Below are positions 6,680-13,819 of a stretch of 20,343 nt of DNA, in pieces. This DNA is from an uncultured Mesorhizobium sp. (GTDB lineage: Bacteria > Pseudomonadota > Alphaproteobacteria > Rhizobiales > Rhizobiaceae). Within the stretch, counting starts at the first letter, position 1; the number at the start of each line of letters is the position of its first letter. Location: positions 1 to 20,343 of the forward strand of contig CATMOC010000003.1 in NCBI GenBank assembly GCA_950071955.1, in the 5' to 3' direction. A program made the position numbers and the translations under genes. The notes below the pieces were generated by a model. That model saw only the letters and a list, made by a program, of their open reading frames with translations. It had not been told where the DNA came from and did no database searches.

Positions 6680-6972
6680 GGCGCGCCGCCTTGATCGCAG
6701 CGCTCCTCGTGCCCGGATGGGCGGCCGGTGCGTCGCAGCCCGACATCTCGGCCGAGCAGCGCCAGGCCTGCCAGGGCGACTATCTGCGCCACTGCCTGGG
6801 CACAGCACCCGGAGAGGGACGGGTGCTGGCGTGCATGGCCGCGAACTTCGCGAAACTCAGCCCGAAATGCGCGGCCAGTCTGGCGGAGGCCGCTTGTGAT
6901 CCGCAGACGGCGGCGATGGTTCCACTCAGCATCGAATGCCCGGCAAGACCGATCGCGCCCGCCGCCGAATAA
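6676..6972 (+). CDS. Small exported Cys-rich protein
   Basis: The protein has 98 residues from GTG 6676, which shares bases with the desaturase stop (GTGA), so it is translationally coupled. The N-terminus (MRRAALIAALLVPGWAAGAS) is a signal peptide. The mature part has six cysteines in the pattern ACQGDYLRHC ... VLACMAANFAKLSPKC ... AACDP ... IEC. The C-(x)n-C ... ACM..N..KLSP.C spacing resembles the Cys-rich (GLG1-type) repeats found in small rhizobial periplasmic proteins, probably disulphide-bonded. Its function is unknown. Coupling to a membrane hydroxylase suggests an envelope role, perhaps as an accessory protein. A C-rich hairpin follows it at 6976-6994. Confidence 0.75.
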   Translation: MRRAALIAALLVPGWAAGASQPDISAEQRQACQGDYLRHCLGTAPGEGRVLACMAANFAKLSPKCAASLAEAACDPQTAAMVPLSIECPARPIAPAAE

Positions 6973-6975
6973 TCG

Positions 6976-6994
6976 TGGGGGATGGCCACCCCCA
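6976..6994 (+). terminator. Short hairpin after the Cys-rich gene
   Basis: TGGGGG (6976-6981) pairs with CCCCCA (6989-6994) around a 7-base loop, four bases beyond the stop codon. No T run follows, so it may be a rho-assisted end or an mRNA 3' protection hairpin. Confidence 0.4.
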
Positions 6995-7034
6995 TCCGGT
7001 CGACGTTGCGCAAGGCACGCGCCGCAGACTTTCA

Positions 7035-7080
7035 TTCGAAACATTCCCCTCCTATATTCGCCGCGTCGCCTGACGCGACG
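7035..7080 (+). promoter_or_regulatory. Candidate promoter with downstream dyad for the 7.1-kb cluster
   Basis: TATATT at 7053-7058 is a good -10 element in an otherwise GC-rich gap. The -35 (TTTCAT about 17 bases upstream) is poor. Directly after the expected transcription start lies an inverted repeat, CGTCGC (7064-7069) and GCGACG (7075-7080), which could be an operator or leader hairpin. A GGGGGTG ribosome site precedes the ATG at 7100. Confidence 0.4.
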
Positions 7081-7099
7081 TGAAGCCTTGGGGGTGTGA

Positions 7100-8194
7100 A
7101 TGGCGACGCTGCAGAATTTCGACGCCGAGATTGCCAAGACGAAACGCGTCGTCGAGGAGATGCGGTCAAAGATCGAACAGTCGGGCATCGTGCTCGACAA
7201 GTTCGCGCAGACCGACCAGAAGATCGGCGACGCCGAGTTCGATATCGAGAACGCCCGCATCCAGGACGTACTCAAGCAGCAGAAGACGATGGAAGCCAAC
7301 ATCGCCGACCTGATCATCGGCCTTGAGGATGCCACCAACGTCTTCGGCACCGAATTCGAGAGCATGAAGAACTACACGGGCTGGGAAAGCTTCGTGGGCA
7401 TCTTCTCCAAACAGCGCCAGCAGCGCATGCGCACCGAGCGCGTCCGCAACATGTCGCTTGCCGGAAACCTCCAGGAACTGCTGGCGAAGTCCGATACGAT
7501 CGTCGGCATCCTCAAGGCGCAGAAGCAGGTGCTCGACCAGCGCTACGCGACCTCGGAGGCGAGCCTCAGCCAGGTGATCGAGCGCCGCAAGGCGACGATC
7601 GAAGCCCTAACCGACACGCAGAAGCGCATCGAGGAACTGAACCCGATGCTGCTCGACGTGGAAAACCGCATCGCCGCGTCGACCGACCAGACCCAGCGCA
7701 CCGAACTCGAAGGCGAACGCTCCAAGCTCGCGACCGAATACAACGAGAGGCAGGCCAAGGAGCAGGAACTTCTGGCCGAAAGCCAGACGCTGGAGCGCTA
7801 CACCTCCATGTTCCAGACCTTCGTGGATTCGCTCAACAACCAGATCGCCGCGCAGAACACGCTGATCAACAAGCTGACCATCGACACCGAGCAGCGCATC
7901 GTCCTCTACAAGGCACTGGAGGACAGCTTGAAGACGGCGGCACAGCAGGACGTCGCGCACAAGATCAACACGCTCGGCAGCCAGGTCGACAACACCGCCG
8001 AGCAGACCATGGCGGGCATCGGCGCCGCCGCGCAGCGCCACATCGGCGACCTTCTCGAAATGCACGAGAAGAACATGGTGGCGACCGCCGACATCCAGCG
8101 GCGCAAGAAACTCGCGGACGAGGCCTTCGCGCGGCGCTTCGACGAGGTCATGAAGAAGCACAACGCGGCCGACTACGTGAGGCCGAGCGCCTGA
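7100..8194 (+). CDS. Long coiled-coil cytoplasmic protein of unknown function
   Basis: The protein has 364 residues from ATG 7100. There is no signal peptide or membrane helix. Almost the whole protein is charged, heptad-like helix: residues 1-70 (EIAKTKRVVEEMRSKIEQ), about 150-240 (VIERRKATIEALTDTQKRIEEL, LEGERSKLATEYNERQAKEQEL) and 245-355. The C-terminal third (DSLKTAAQQDVAHKI, QRHIGDLLEMHEKN, RRKKLADEAFARRFDEVM) has an organisation reminiscent of TelA-type toxic-anion-resistance proteins, but I see no diagnostic motif, so this is only a resemblance. It opens the conserved-looking gene run that includes an AAA+ ATPase, and is probably a structural partner or substrate adaptor for it. It ends 55 bases before the next gene. 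Confidence 0.8.
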   Translation: MATLQNFDAEIAKTKRVVEEMRSKIEQSGIVLDKFAQTDQKIGDAEFDIENARIQDVLKQQKTMEANIADLIIGLEDATNVFGTEFESMKNYTGWESFVGIFSKQRQQRMRTERVRNMSLAGNLQELLAKSDTIVGILKAQKQVLDQRYATSEASLSQVIERRKATIEALTDTQKRIEELNPMLLDVENRIAASTDQTQRTELEGERSKLATEYNERQAKEQELLAESQTLERYTSMFQTFVDSLNNQIAAQNTLINKLTIDTEQRIVLYKALEDSLKTAAQQDVAHKINTLGSQVDNTAEQTMAGIGAAAQRHIGDLLEMHEKNMVATADIQRRKKLADEAFARRFDEVMKKHNAADYVRPSA

Positions 8195-8249
8195 AGACGG
8201 CGGACCCGCGTTTCTCCATGCCACCGGTACCACCCGAGGCCGCGCCGTC

Positions 8250-9395
8250 ATGAAGCCGCCCGACACCGCAGCTGCCCGCTATTTCGACGCGATCTCGGCC
8301 GCGCTAGCGGGACTGGACGTCTTCCTGCGCGACGACCGGTCGCGTCTCCAAAACCATGGCCTGGTGGCGCAGGTCGTCGGCGAGTACATCGTGCGGCTGG
8401 AGAACTCCTTCGCCTGCTGGAACAACCGGCTGGGCTTCGTCGAAAGCTTCCGCATCTCGCGCGCCGAAAGCGGCTTTCCGGTCTTCCAGAACGTGCTCGA
8501 GCTGGAGCACGACCGGCGGACGGCCGAACAGCGACTGGCCGCCATTCCGCCGCCCGAGGAACTGCGCGCCGAGATGGTCGATTTCATCCTGCGCCACAAG
8601 GATTTCCCCAAGGCGCTGCAGCGCACGATGGCGGAACGCCTCTACCTCCAGGACGTCGGCACCGGTCTCGTCTTCGCGCCGTTCGTGCTGCCCAAGACCG
8701 TCAAGGTATCGGTCAATCCGAACACCCGCCGGCCCTACTACCTCGTGCACTGGGGCGCCTTCGACGGGTCCGCCAACCTGCCGCTCGTCTACATGGCGCT
8801 GGTGGAGGACTCCTCGCCCGACCTCGTCGACATGCTGGTCACGCGCGACGGCAAGCTCGCCGAGAACGTGCCGATACCCTTGCCGGTCGAGGGCCTGCTC
8901 AATCCCGGCCTCGCCCACCGCTTCGACGACTTCGCCGAGAAGAACTCCGCCTACGGCCTGTCGCCGGCCACCATCGCCGGCAACCTCGACAAGGATTTTC
9001 CCGAGCTTCACCCCAAGCAGCTGCGCCGCGTGGTGCTCGGGCCGTTCTATTCGGCCGGGATCACCGAGAACAATTCCACCGTCGAAGCCATCCTCGACAA
9101 GGTCCACCGGCCGCAGAACGCCTGGCTGCTCACCTGGACGATCCAGGAAGTCTATTCGAAATCCGAGAGGCCCGGCCGGCACGGGCTGTGGTCGAGCGAG
9201 CCGGCGCGCGAGGAGTTCCACATCGAGACGGACGATCTCGAAGCGGCGCGGCAGGGCGTCAGCGCCTACGAGAAGCACGCGCTGATCCCGCACGAGGCCT
9301 ATCAGGCGCTCTATGCTGCCGGAGAGGCGCAGAAGATCTTCGCCGGATACAAGGTCCACGTCCTGTCGGGCGGAAGCGTGATCAATGACATGTGA
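8250..9395 (+). CDS. Uncharacterised 381-residue soluble protein
   Basis: The protein has 381 residues from ATG 8250 (MKPPDTAAARYFDAI), with a weak GAGG ribosome site. I do not recognise a domain. The first ~150 residues are mainly helical (QVVGEYIVRLENSFACW, VLELEHDRRTAEQRL, MVDFILRHKDFPKALQRTMAERLYL). The middle is mixed and beta-rich (KTVKVSVNPNTRRPYYLVHWGAFDGS, LPLVYMALVEDSSPDLVDML), and the end contains TWTIQEVYSKSE followed by helix. There is no signal peptide or membrane helix. It is flanked by the coiled-coil gene (55-base gap) and the AAA+ ATPase (63-base gap) and probably belongs to the same complex, perhaps as an adaptor. Codon use matches its neighbours. Confidence 0.8.
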   Translation: MKPPDTAAARYFDAISAALAGLDVFLRDDRSRLQNHGLVAQVVGEYIVRLENSFACWNNRLGFVESFRISRAESGFPVFQNVLELEHDRRTAEQRLAAIPPPEELRAEMVDFILRHKDFPKALQRTMAERLYLQDVGTGLVFAPFVLPKTVKVSVNPNTRRPYYLVHWGAFDGSANLPLVYMALVEDSSPDLVDMLVTRDGKLAENVPIPLPVEGLLNPGLAHRFDDFAEKNSAYGLSPATIAGNLDKDFPELHPKQLRRVVLGPFYSAGITENNSTVEAILDKVHRPQNAWLLTWTIQEVYSKSERPGRHGLWSSEPAREEFHIETDDLEAARQGVSAYEKHALIPHEAYQALYAAGEAQKIFAGYKVHVLSGGSVINDM

Positions 9396-9458
9396 GCTTC
9401 GCTTCATGAGCCTGCAAGAGCGCGCGCCGATGAAGTATCACAACACACGAGGCTTCAG

Positions 9459-11369
9459 ATGGACGCCGGCCTGACCACCCTTTCCGAGAAGGACATCGAG
9501 AAGCACCGCGCCACCGCGCAGTCGATGATCACGCGCATCATCGTGCTTGAAGGCGACGGCGGTGGTTCGCAGACGGCGCTTGCCGGCACCGGCCGGCGCT
9601 TCGTCTCCACCGTCTCCACCGGTTCGGTGCGGCGCACCAAGGAAGTGGAGCTTGCGAAGACGGTCGCCTCGGTCCGCCCCGGCGACCAGCTGATGTCTAT
9701 CCCGCAGCACACGCTGCTGTTTCGGGCACGGCGCGGGCTGGAGGTGTCACTCGCGATCGGCGACGTCTTCGCGCAGGGCAGCGACCTCGAGAGCCTGCAA
9801 TCGAAGAACATGCAGTCGCCGCTGCAGGGTGAAGAGGCTGCGCGCTACAAGAAGCTCCTGTCGGCCGCGGCCTACGTCTCCGCGTTCGCCTTCGGCTCGT
9901 ATCTGCTGCAGCTTCTCGACGGAGAAGGCGAGCCGGTCAACGACACGGAAGAACCGGACTTCCTGTTCGACACGGCGCAGGACGCGCTGAAATCGATGGT
10001 CGCCGGACTCGACCGGGCGATCGCGGGCGCCAAGGACGACACCGAGCTCGCCCCCCGCGCACGCGCCTTCGCGCGGGTCGCGATCGAGGGGCTGCTGTCG
10101 CGCAAGGGACGCTTCGACGGATTGGGCGCCTTCGAGGACGCGCACATCCGGCTGGATTCGGACGACTTCACGCTCGACGGCTTCGACGTCGCGCCGGGCC
10201 AGAAGCGCAAGCCGCTGTCGATGTCGTTCAAGAAGCCCAACGAGATCGTCGGCAACCACATCGCCAAGTATCAGGCCATGCGGCTCGCCAAGATGCTGAT
10301 GGCCTATGATTTCGACCGGCAGATGAACCCCTTCGTGGAACTCGGCGGTTTCCTCTTCACCTTCATCGGCGACGGCGCGCCGGGGACCGGCAAGACCATG
10401 CTGATCCAGATGACGGCGGGGCTGATCAACGACTACTGCCAGGTCGCCGGCTACCCGTTCCACTACGAGAATTTCGGCGTCGACCAGATCTCGTCCTACC
10501 AAGGCAAGTCGGGCCAGAACTGCAAGCAGTTCGTCAACAACGTCATCAACCCGCGCGCCATCGGCTTCGGCACCGTGGACGACATCGACCAGGTGGCGGC
10601 AAAACGCTCCGACGACCGCGCCTCGGCCGGTCAGCAGGAGATCACCGGCGTCCTGATGGAAAGTTTCCAGGGGGCCTCGACCGTGGTGCGCGGGAACTGC
10701 TCCTTCGGCATGTTCTCCAACTATCCCGAAAACGTCGACGACGCGCTGCGCCAGCGCGCCGGCGCACGCTGGCTGGTCGACGGCCCCCAGACCCGCGACG
10801 ACTACATCGACATCTTCGTGCTGCTCGCCGGCAAGAACCACAAGATCCCGCTCGGCGAGCACGATCTCTTCGAAGCGCAGGTGATCCAGAAGGCCGTCAG
10901 CACCGCCTACGAGGAGCATTCGAAGCCGCAGGAAGAGGGATTGCTCAAAGTCTACCAGCGCTATCTCGACCGGTACGGCGAACCGCAGACGATGGCCGAC
11001 GTCGGCACCTATCTGCACATGATCAAGGAAGCCGAACCGCGCTTCACCGGTCGCGCCATCAAGAACGTCACCGACGCGATCAAGATGCGGGCGATGGACA
11101 TCGACCTGCCCGACGCCTGGTTCGAGACGCCCGAGGCCTTCATGCACAGGCCCTACGACGAGAAGAAGGCGATGATCGAGGACCTGCGCAAGCCCTTCTC
11201 GATGGCCATGGTGATGCAGGAGGTCAACCGCTACGCCGACTCCGAATTCCGCTATTCGGACCGCTCCGACGACGCGGCGGTGTCGAAGATGATCCGCGAT
11301 GCGAGGCTACGCGAGCGCGCGGTGCGGGAGATGGAGGCGATGAAGGCGAAGGGGGCGTGGAACGCCTGA
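9459..11369 (+). CDS. AAA+ family ATPase with a large uncharacterised N-terminal region
   Basis: The protein has 636 residues from ATG 9459. Residues 1-300 are of unknown fold, including a hydrophobic AAAYVSAFAFGSYLLQLL patch. The AAA+ core follows: Walker A GAPGTGKT (residues 306-313), acidic Walker B-like GFGTVDDIDQV (D374/D375), a sensor-1-like MFSN (N421), and basic residues in DDALRQRAGARW (R431/R433/R437) that could supply an arginine finger. The C-terminal 150 residues are helical (lid and tail, ending REMEAMKAKGAW). The family uses ATP to remodel proteins or move substrates as a ring; the target is unknown. Its stop overlaps the start of a two-helix membrane protein (TGATG), which argues that it acts at the inner membrane. 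Confidence 0.88.
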   Translation: MDAGLTTLSEKDIEKHRATAQSMITRIIVLEGDGGGSQTALAGTGRRFVSTVSTGSVRRTKEVELAKTVASVRPGDQLMSIPQHTLLFRARRGLEVSLAIGDVFAQGSDLESLQSKNMQSPLQGEEAARYKKLLSAAAYVSAFAFGSYLLQLLDGEGEPVNDTEEPDFLFDTAQDALKSMVAGLDRAIAGAKDDTELAPRARAFARVAIEGLLSRKGRFDGLGAFEDAHIRLDSDDFTLDGFDVAPGQKRKPLSMSFKKPNEIVGNHIAKYQAMRLAKMLMAYDFDRQMNPFVELGGFLFTFIGDGAPGTGKTMLIQMTAGLINDYCQVAGYPFHYENFGVDQISSYQGKSGQNCKQFVNNVINPRAIGFGTVDDIDQVAAKRSDDRASAGQQEITGVLMESFQGASTVVRGNCSFGMFSNYPENVDDALRQRAGARWLVDGPQTRDDYIDIFVLLAGKNHKIPLGEHDLFEAQVIQKAVSTAYEEHSKPQEEGLLKVYQRYLDRYGEPQTMADVGTYLHMIKEAEPRFTGRAIKNVTDAIKMRAMDIDLPDAWFETPEAFMHRPYDEKKAMIEDLRKPFSMAMVMQEVNRYADSEFRYSDRSDDAAVSKMIRDARLRERAVREMEAMKAKGAWNA

Positions 11370-11617
11370 TGGAGACGGCTGCGGAGATCTGGAATGAGCA
11401 CATCCGGCTCAATCTCATTTGGGTGTTTCTGGCCGGGATGATCGCGATCTTGTACTCGATGCGCAGGCGTTGGCGCGAACACTGGAATAGTACAGGTGAC
11501 GATCGGTTCTTGGGTCTGAACGCTGAGGCATTCCGCCTGATCGGTCCGCTTTTCGCCTGGATGATCCTGTTTGGCATCCCCGCCACCATTGCCGACATGG
11601 TCTTGGGTCCGAAATGA
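11369..11617 (+). CDS. Small two-helix inner-membrane protein
   Basis: The protein has 82 residues from ATG 11369 within TGATG, so it is translationally coupled to the AAA+ gene. A GTG 12 bases earlier is possible but less likely. Hydrophobic helices lie at residues ~14-31 (LNLIWVFLAGMIAILYSM) and ~57-80 (LIGPLFAWMILFGIPATI). The connecting loop is basic then polar (RRRWREHWNSTGDDRF), which by the positive-inside rule puts the loop in the cytoplasm. I recognise no family. It could be the membrane anchor or the regulated target of the ATPase. The accessory patch starts directly after it. Confidence 0.75.
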   Translation: METAAEIWNEHIRLNLIWVFLAGMIAILYSMRRRWREHWNSTGDDRFLGLNAEAFRLIGPLFAWMILFGIPATIADMVLGPK

Positions 11618-11695
11618 ACGGCGCCCGCAGATCTCGAGGTTGCTGCCGGATAGAAAACCATCAAGCTCTTGCGTGGCTGGCTGGAAGGCGATGAC

Positions 11696-12013
11696 ATGCG
11701 TGAAGTAGGCACATTGGAAGCGCAGAATTCGCTGAGCGCGCTTATCGAACTCGTCGAGAAGGGCGAGGAGATCACGATTACGCGGTACGGAAAGCCGGTC
11801 GCACATCTGCTACCGCCGACCAGGAAATCCCGAGGCGTCAGCGCCGCCCCTCATCCGCCCTTCGGGCACCTTCTCCCCGTGAACGGGGAGAAGGGGGGTG
11901 GCGCGGCCGGATCCAGGAGATCCGGTAAGGTTTGCAGAGGTTTGGTGAAGGCAGTGGTGTGGCACCCCCTTCTCCCCGCTCGCGGGGAGAAGGTGCCCCG
12001 AAGGGGCGGATGA
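11696..12013 (+). pseudogene. Truncated Phd/YefM-type antitoxin running into repeat sequence
   Basis: From ATG 11696 the first ~45 residues (MREVGTLEAQNSLSALIELV, EKGEEITITRYGKPVAHLLPP) are a classical Phd/YefM DNA-binding domain, which dimerises and represses its own promoter. From about residue 50 the frame is translated palindromic repeat (HPPFGHLLPVNGEKG ... HPLLPARGEKVPRRGG). The normal toxin-binding C-terminus is therefore lost, and no toxin gene follows. The frame stays open to 12013, but the tail is repeat-derived. It may still make a DNA-binding fragment; it is more likely a relic of a toxin-antitoxin pair broken by the repeat or DUF559 insertion. Confidence 0.7.
11846..11902 (+). 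repeat. Rhizobial palindromic intergenic element, copy A
   Basis: It starts GCCCCTCATCCGCCC, continues with a TTC-looped short stem, CACCTTCTCCCCG, and the matching CGGGGAGAAGG arm. It forms two hairpins and closely matches the reverse complement of copy B. Its insertion cuts the antitoxin frame. A separate 7-bp dyad, CCGGATC/GATCCGG (11907-11925), lies just after it. Confidence 0.8.
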
Positions 12014-12019
12014 GGGGCA
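11961..12019 (-). repeat. Rhizobial palindromic intergenic element, copy B (inverted)
   Basis: This is the reverse complement of the copy A sequence apart from a few substitutions and single-base length differences; it ends GGCGGATGAGGGGC at 12019. With copy A it forms a long imperfect inverted repeat spanning 11846-12019. Its end lies 5 bases before the preferred DUF559 start codon and even contains an alternative in-frame ATG (12010). Confidence 0.8.
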
Positions 12020-12024
12020 GTTCG

Positions 12025-12435
12025 ATGCGTGGAGAGAATGCGAGACGAACGAAGCGGGCACGGGCGCTGCGGCAGGTCGAGAACGAAGCGGAGGAAATTC
12101 TCTGGCAGGAACTGCGCGGGCGGCGACTGAATGGCCACAAGTTCGTCAGGCAATTGCCGATCGGGCCGTATTACGCGGACTTCGCCTGCCGGCAGGTCAA
12201 TCTCGTTCTGGAGGTCGACGGCAGCCAGCATGCTCACCAATCACGCGACCGATTTCGGGACGAAACGATGAATGCGAATGGATGGTCCGTGCTCAGGGTC
12301 TGGCACGCCGACGTGCTGCGGGACCGGGGGGTGGTTCTCGACATGGTCGTGGCGGCCGTCGAGGGGCGCCTCGCCGAGCGCATGCTGTCGAGCGAGGTGA
12401 AATTTCTGCCCGCTGCGCGGCAGGTGGAGCGATGA
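12025..12435 (+). CDS. DUF559 family (Vsr-like) endonuclease-domain protein
   Basis: The protein has 136 residues from ATG 12025; ATG 12010 inside copy B would add five residues. DUF559 features are clear: basic N-terminus (NARRTKRARALRQ), AEEILWQELRGRRLNGHKF, VRQLPIGPYYADFAC, LVLEVDGSQHAHQSRDRFRD, ANGWSVLRVWHADVL. The D..., EVDG.QH pattern is the PD-(D/E)XK/Vsr-type nuclease core. Biological function is not established for the family. The gene is bracketed by inverted repeat copies B (ending 5 bases before) and C (starting 14 bases after), suggesting that gene and repeats travelled together. It interrupts the conserved gene run. Confidence 0.88.
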   Translation: MRGENARRTKRARALRQVENEAEEILWQELRGRRLNGHKFVRQLPIGPYYADFACRQVNLVLEVDGSQHAHQSRDRFRDETMNANGWSVLRVWHADVLRDRGVVLDMVVAAVEGRLAERMLSSEVKFLPAARQVER

Positions 12436-12449
12436 TCATGTCCTTCCGC

Positions 12450-12531
12450 GCCCCTCATCCGCCCTTCGGGCACCCGGGCGAGCCACGTGTCTCGCCCGTC
12501 CTTCGGACCCCCGTAGACGGCGAGAAGGGAC
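12450..12531 (+). repeat. Palindromic element, copy C (diverged)
   Basis: The first 24 bases (12450-12473) are identical to copy A. The right part differs: CGGGCGAG (12475-12482) pairs perfectly with CTCGCCCG (12491-12498) around a loop holding CACGTG, and it ends GGCGAGAAGGGAC. That last GAAGGGA lies directly before the DUF6638 start and acts as its likely ribosome site. Copy C faces the same way as copy A and is inverted relative to copy B. Confidence 0.75.
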
Positions 12532-12532
12532 G

Positions 12533-13819
12533 ATGAACCTCCTGCGCGACAACGAGCTGATCTACGGGCGGCTGCTCGCCGTCGAGGGCGCGCATCTCAT
12601 TGAGCGCTACAACAAGGCGCTTGCCGCGTTCGGGGTGAAGCCGACGCTGCTCAAGAGTTTCGAGATCGACCGCACCGGCTTTTCCCCGCAGGTGGCGGAC
12701 GAACTCGGCGACTATCATTATCTCGATCCCAATCAGGTGAACCGGCGCTTCATCATCCTCACGCCGGCGCAGATCGAGCTGCCCGTGGTCCATACCGCGT
12801 TCTCCAACACCTCGCAGCTGATGTACGAATTCCTGTCGCGCAACCGCCGCGCGATCGACGCTCTCACCATCAAGGACGTGATCTACGGCGAGATCGAGGA
12901 CTCGGTCGCCAAGGTCGAGGACATCGAGGACCTGCTCTCCATCAACCAGGTCGAGTTCCGCGTGTTGTCGGCCGAGGACGTGCTCGGCAAGGCGGCCGAA
13001 CTCGGGCGACTCGCCGACCGGCTGAAGCAGGAGCCGGAGGCCTGGCGCGACGACGCCATGCTGTCGCGCATGGTCGAACTCGCCAAGGTCTGCGGCGACA
13101 TCCGCGAGAACGCGCTGGTGCCGGACCAGGTGATCTTCCGCCACAACGCCTTCTGGACCAGCCATTTCGGCGGGCTCTACGTCTTTGTCGATCCCGACAT
13201 GACGACCGTCATCTCGGATCCGTCGGCGCCAGGCTTCCGCCGGTCGCGCCCGTGGCAGGTCAGCTACCTGTCGATCCGGGACGCCAAACGCGTCTTCGAC
13301 TTCCTGCTGTCGACCGGCCGCCTCGACCTGCCGCGCGAATCCTGGCTCGACCGGTCCGGCTACCTCGAACATCGGGCGCAGATGACGATGCGGGGCCTCA
13401 TCCGGCGGATCGAGCCGACCGCCGATCCCGCGCGCATCGACAAGGTCTGGTTGCAGACCTGGATCCACAACCATGCCGACGAGGTCAATCGCGACGGCAC
13501 CTTCCCCTTCCTGAACGCGGCAAAGCGGGAGGCGGCCCAGACCGGGCGCATCGATCTCAACGAGGTCGATCCGGCGCGAAGGTTCCTGCTGGTGCGTGCC
13601 AAGCCCGAGCATCCGGACGCCTGGCTGACCAACATGCTGATCGCCGATTTCGTGCCCGACGACTTCATGTCGCGCTACGTCTTCAACAAGCAGACCTTCT
13701 ATAAGGACTACGAGAGCTTCGACGAGTCCTGGCGCGGTCATGTTGTGGACATGCTGAAGACCAACTATCTCAGCGACAAGGCTGGGTTCCGGGCGCGGCT
13801 CTACGGGCTGGCCGACTAA
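12533..13819 (+). CDS. DUF6638-like protein of unknown function
   Basis: The protein has 428 residues from ATG 12533 (MNLLRDNELIYGRLLAVEG). There is no signal peptide or membrane helix. Recognisable stretches include HLIERYNKALAAFGVK, FEIDRTGFSPQVADEL, PAQIELPVVHTAFSNTSQL, FRHNAFWTSHFGGLYVFVDP, TMRGLIRRIEP and a C-terminal FVPDDFMSRYVFNKQTFYKDY. I associate this with the alphaproteobacterial DUF6638 family; the name is from memory and moderately sure. No catalytic motif is evident. It probably belongs functionally with the upstream AAA+ gene set, now separated from it by the repeat/DUF559 patch. The ribosome site GAAGGGA is supplied by repeat copy C. Confidence 0.75.
   Translation: MNLLRDNELIYGRLLAVEGAHLIERYNKALAAFGVKPTLLKSFEIDRTGFSPQVADELGDYHYLDPNQVNRRFIILTPAQIELPVVHTAFSNTSQLMYEFLSRNRRAIDALTIKDVIYGEIEDSVAKVEDIEDLLSINQVEFRVLSAEDVLGKAAELGRLADRLKQEPEAWRDDAMLSRMVELAKVCGDIRENALVPDQVIFRHNAFWTSHFGGLYVFVDPDMTTVISDPSAPGFRRSRPWQVSYLSIRDAKRVFDFLLSTGRLDLPRESWLDRSGYLEHRAQMTMRGLIRRIEPTADPARIDKVWLQTWIHNHADEVNRDGTFPFLNAAKREAAQTGRIDLNEVDPARRFLLVRAKPEHPDAWLTNMLIADFVPDDFMSRYVFNKQTFYKDYESFDESWRGHVVDMLKTNYLSDKAGFRARLYGLAD

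Noticed and set aside
8304..9407. 367-codon minus-strand frame opposite the 381-aa gene
   Set aside because: Considered because the plus-strand gene is itself unrecognised. The plus frame has a start behind GAGG, co-directional neighbours and normal amino-acid composition, whereas the minus product is strongly Val/Leu/Arg/Asp skewed.
9747..11147. 466-codon open frame on the minus strand opposite the AAA+ gene
   Set aside because: Antisense frames stay open by chance in GC-rich coding DNA. The plus strand holds Walker A and other AAA+ motifs; the minus product is Val/Asp/Arg-rich without a domain.
11846..12531. Three similar short repeats considered as a CRISPR array
   Set aside because: Copies are self-palindromic, in mixed orientation, with unequal spacing and a gene between them; there is no regular repeat-spacer pattern and no cas gene.
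12455..13741. 428-codon minus-strand frame opposite the DUF6638 gene
   Set aside because: Same antisense effect; the plus-strand protein has family-like conserved stretches and the minus one does not.
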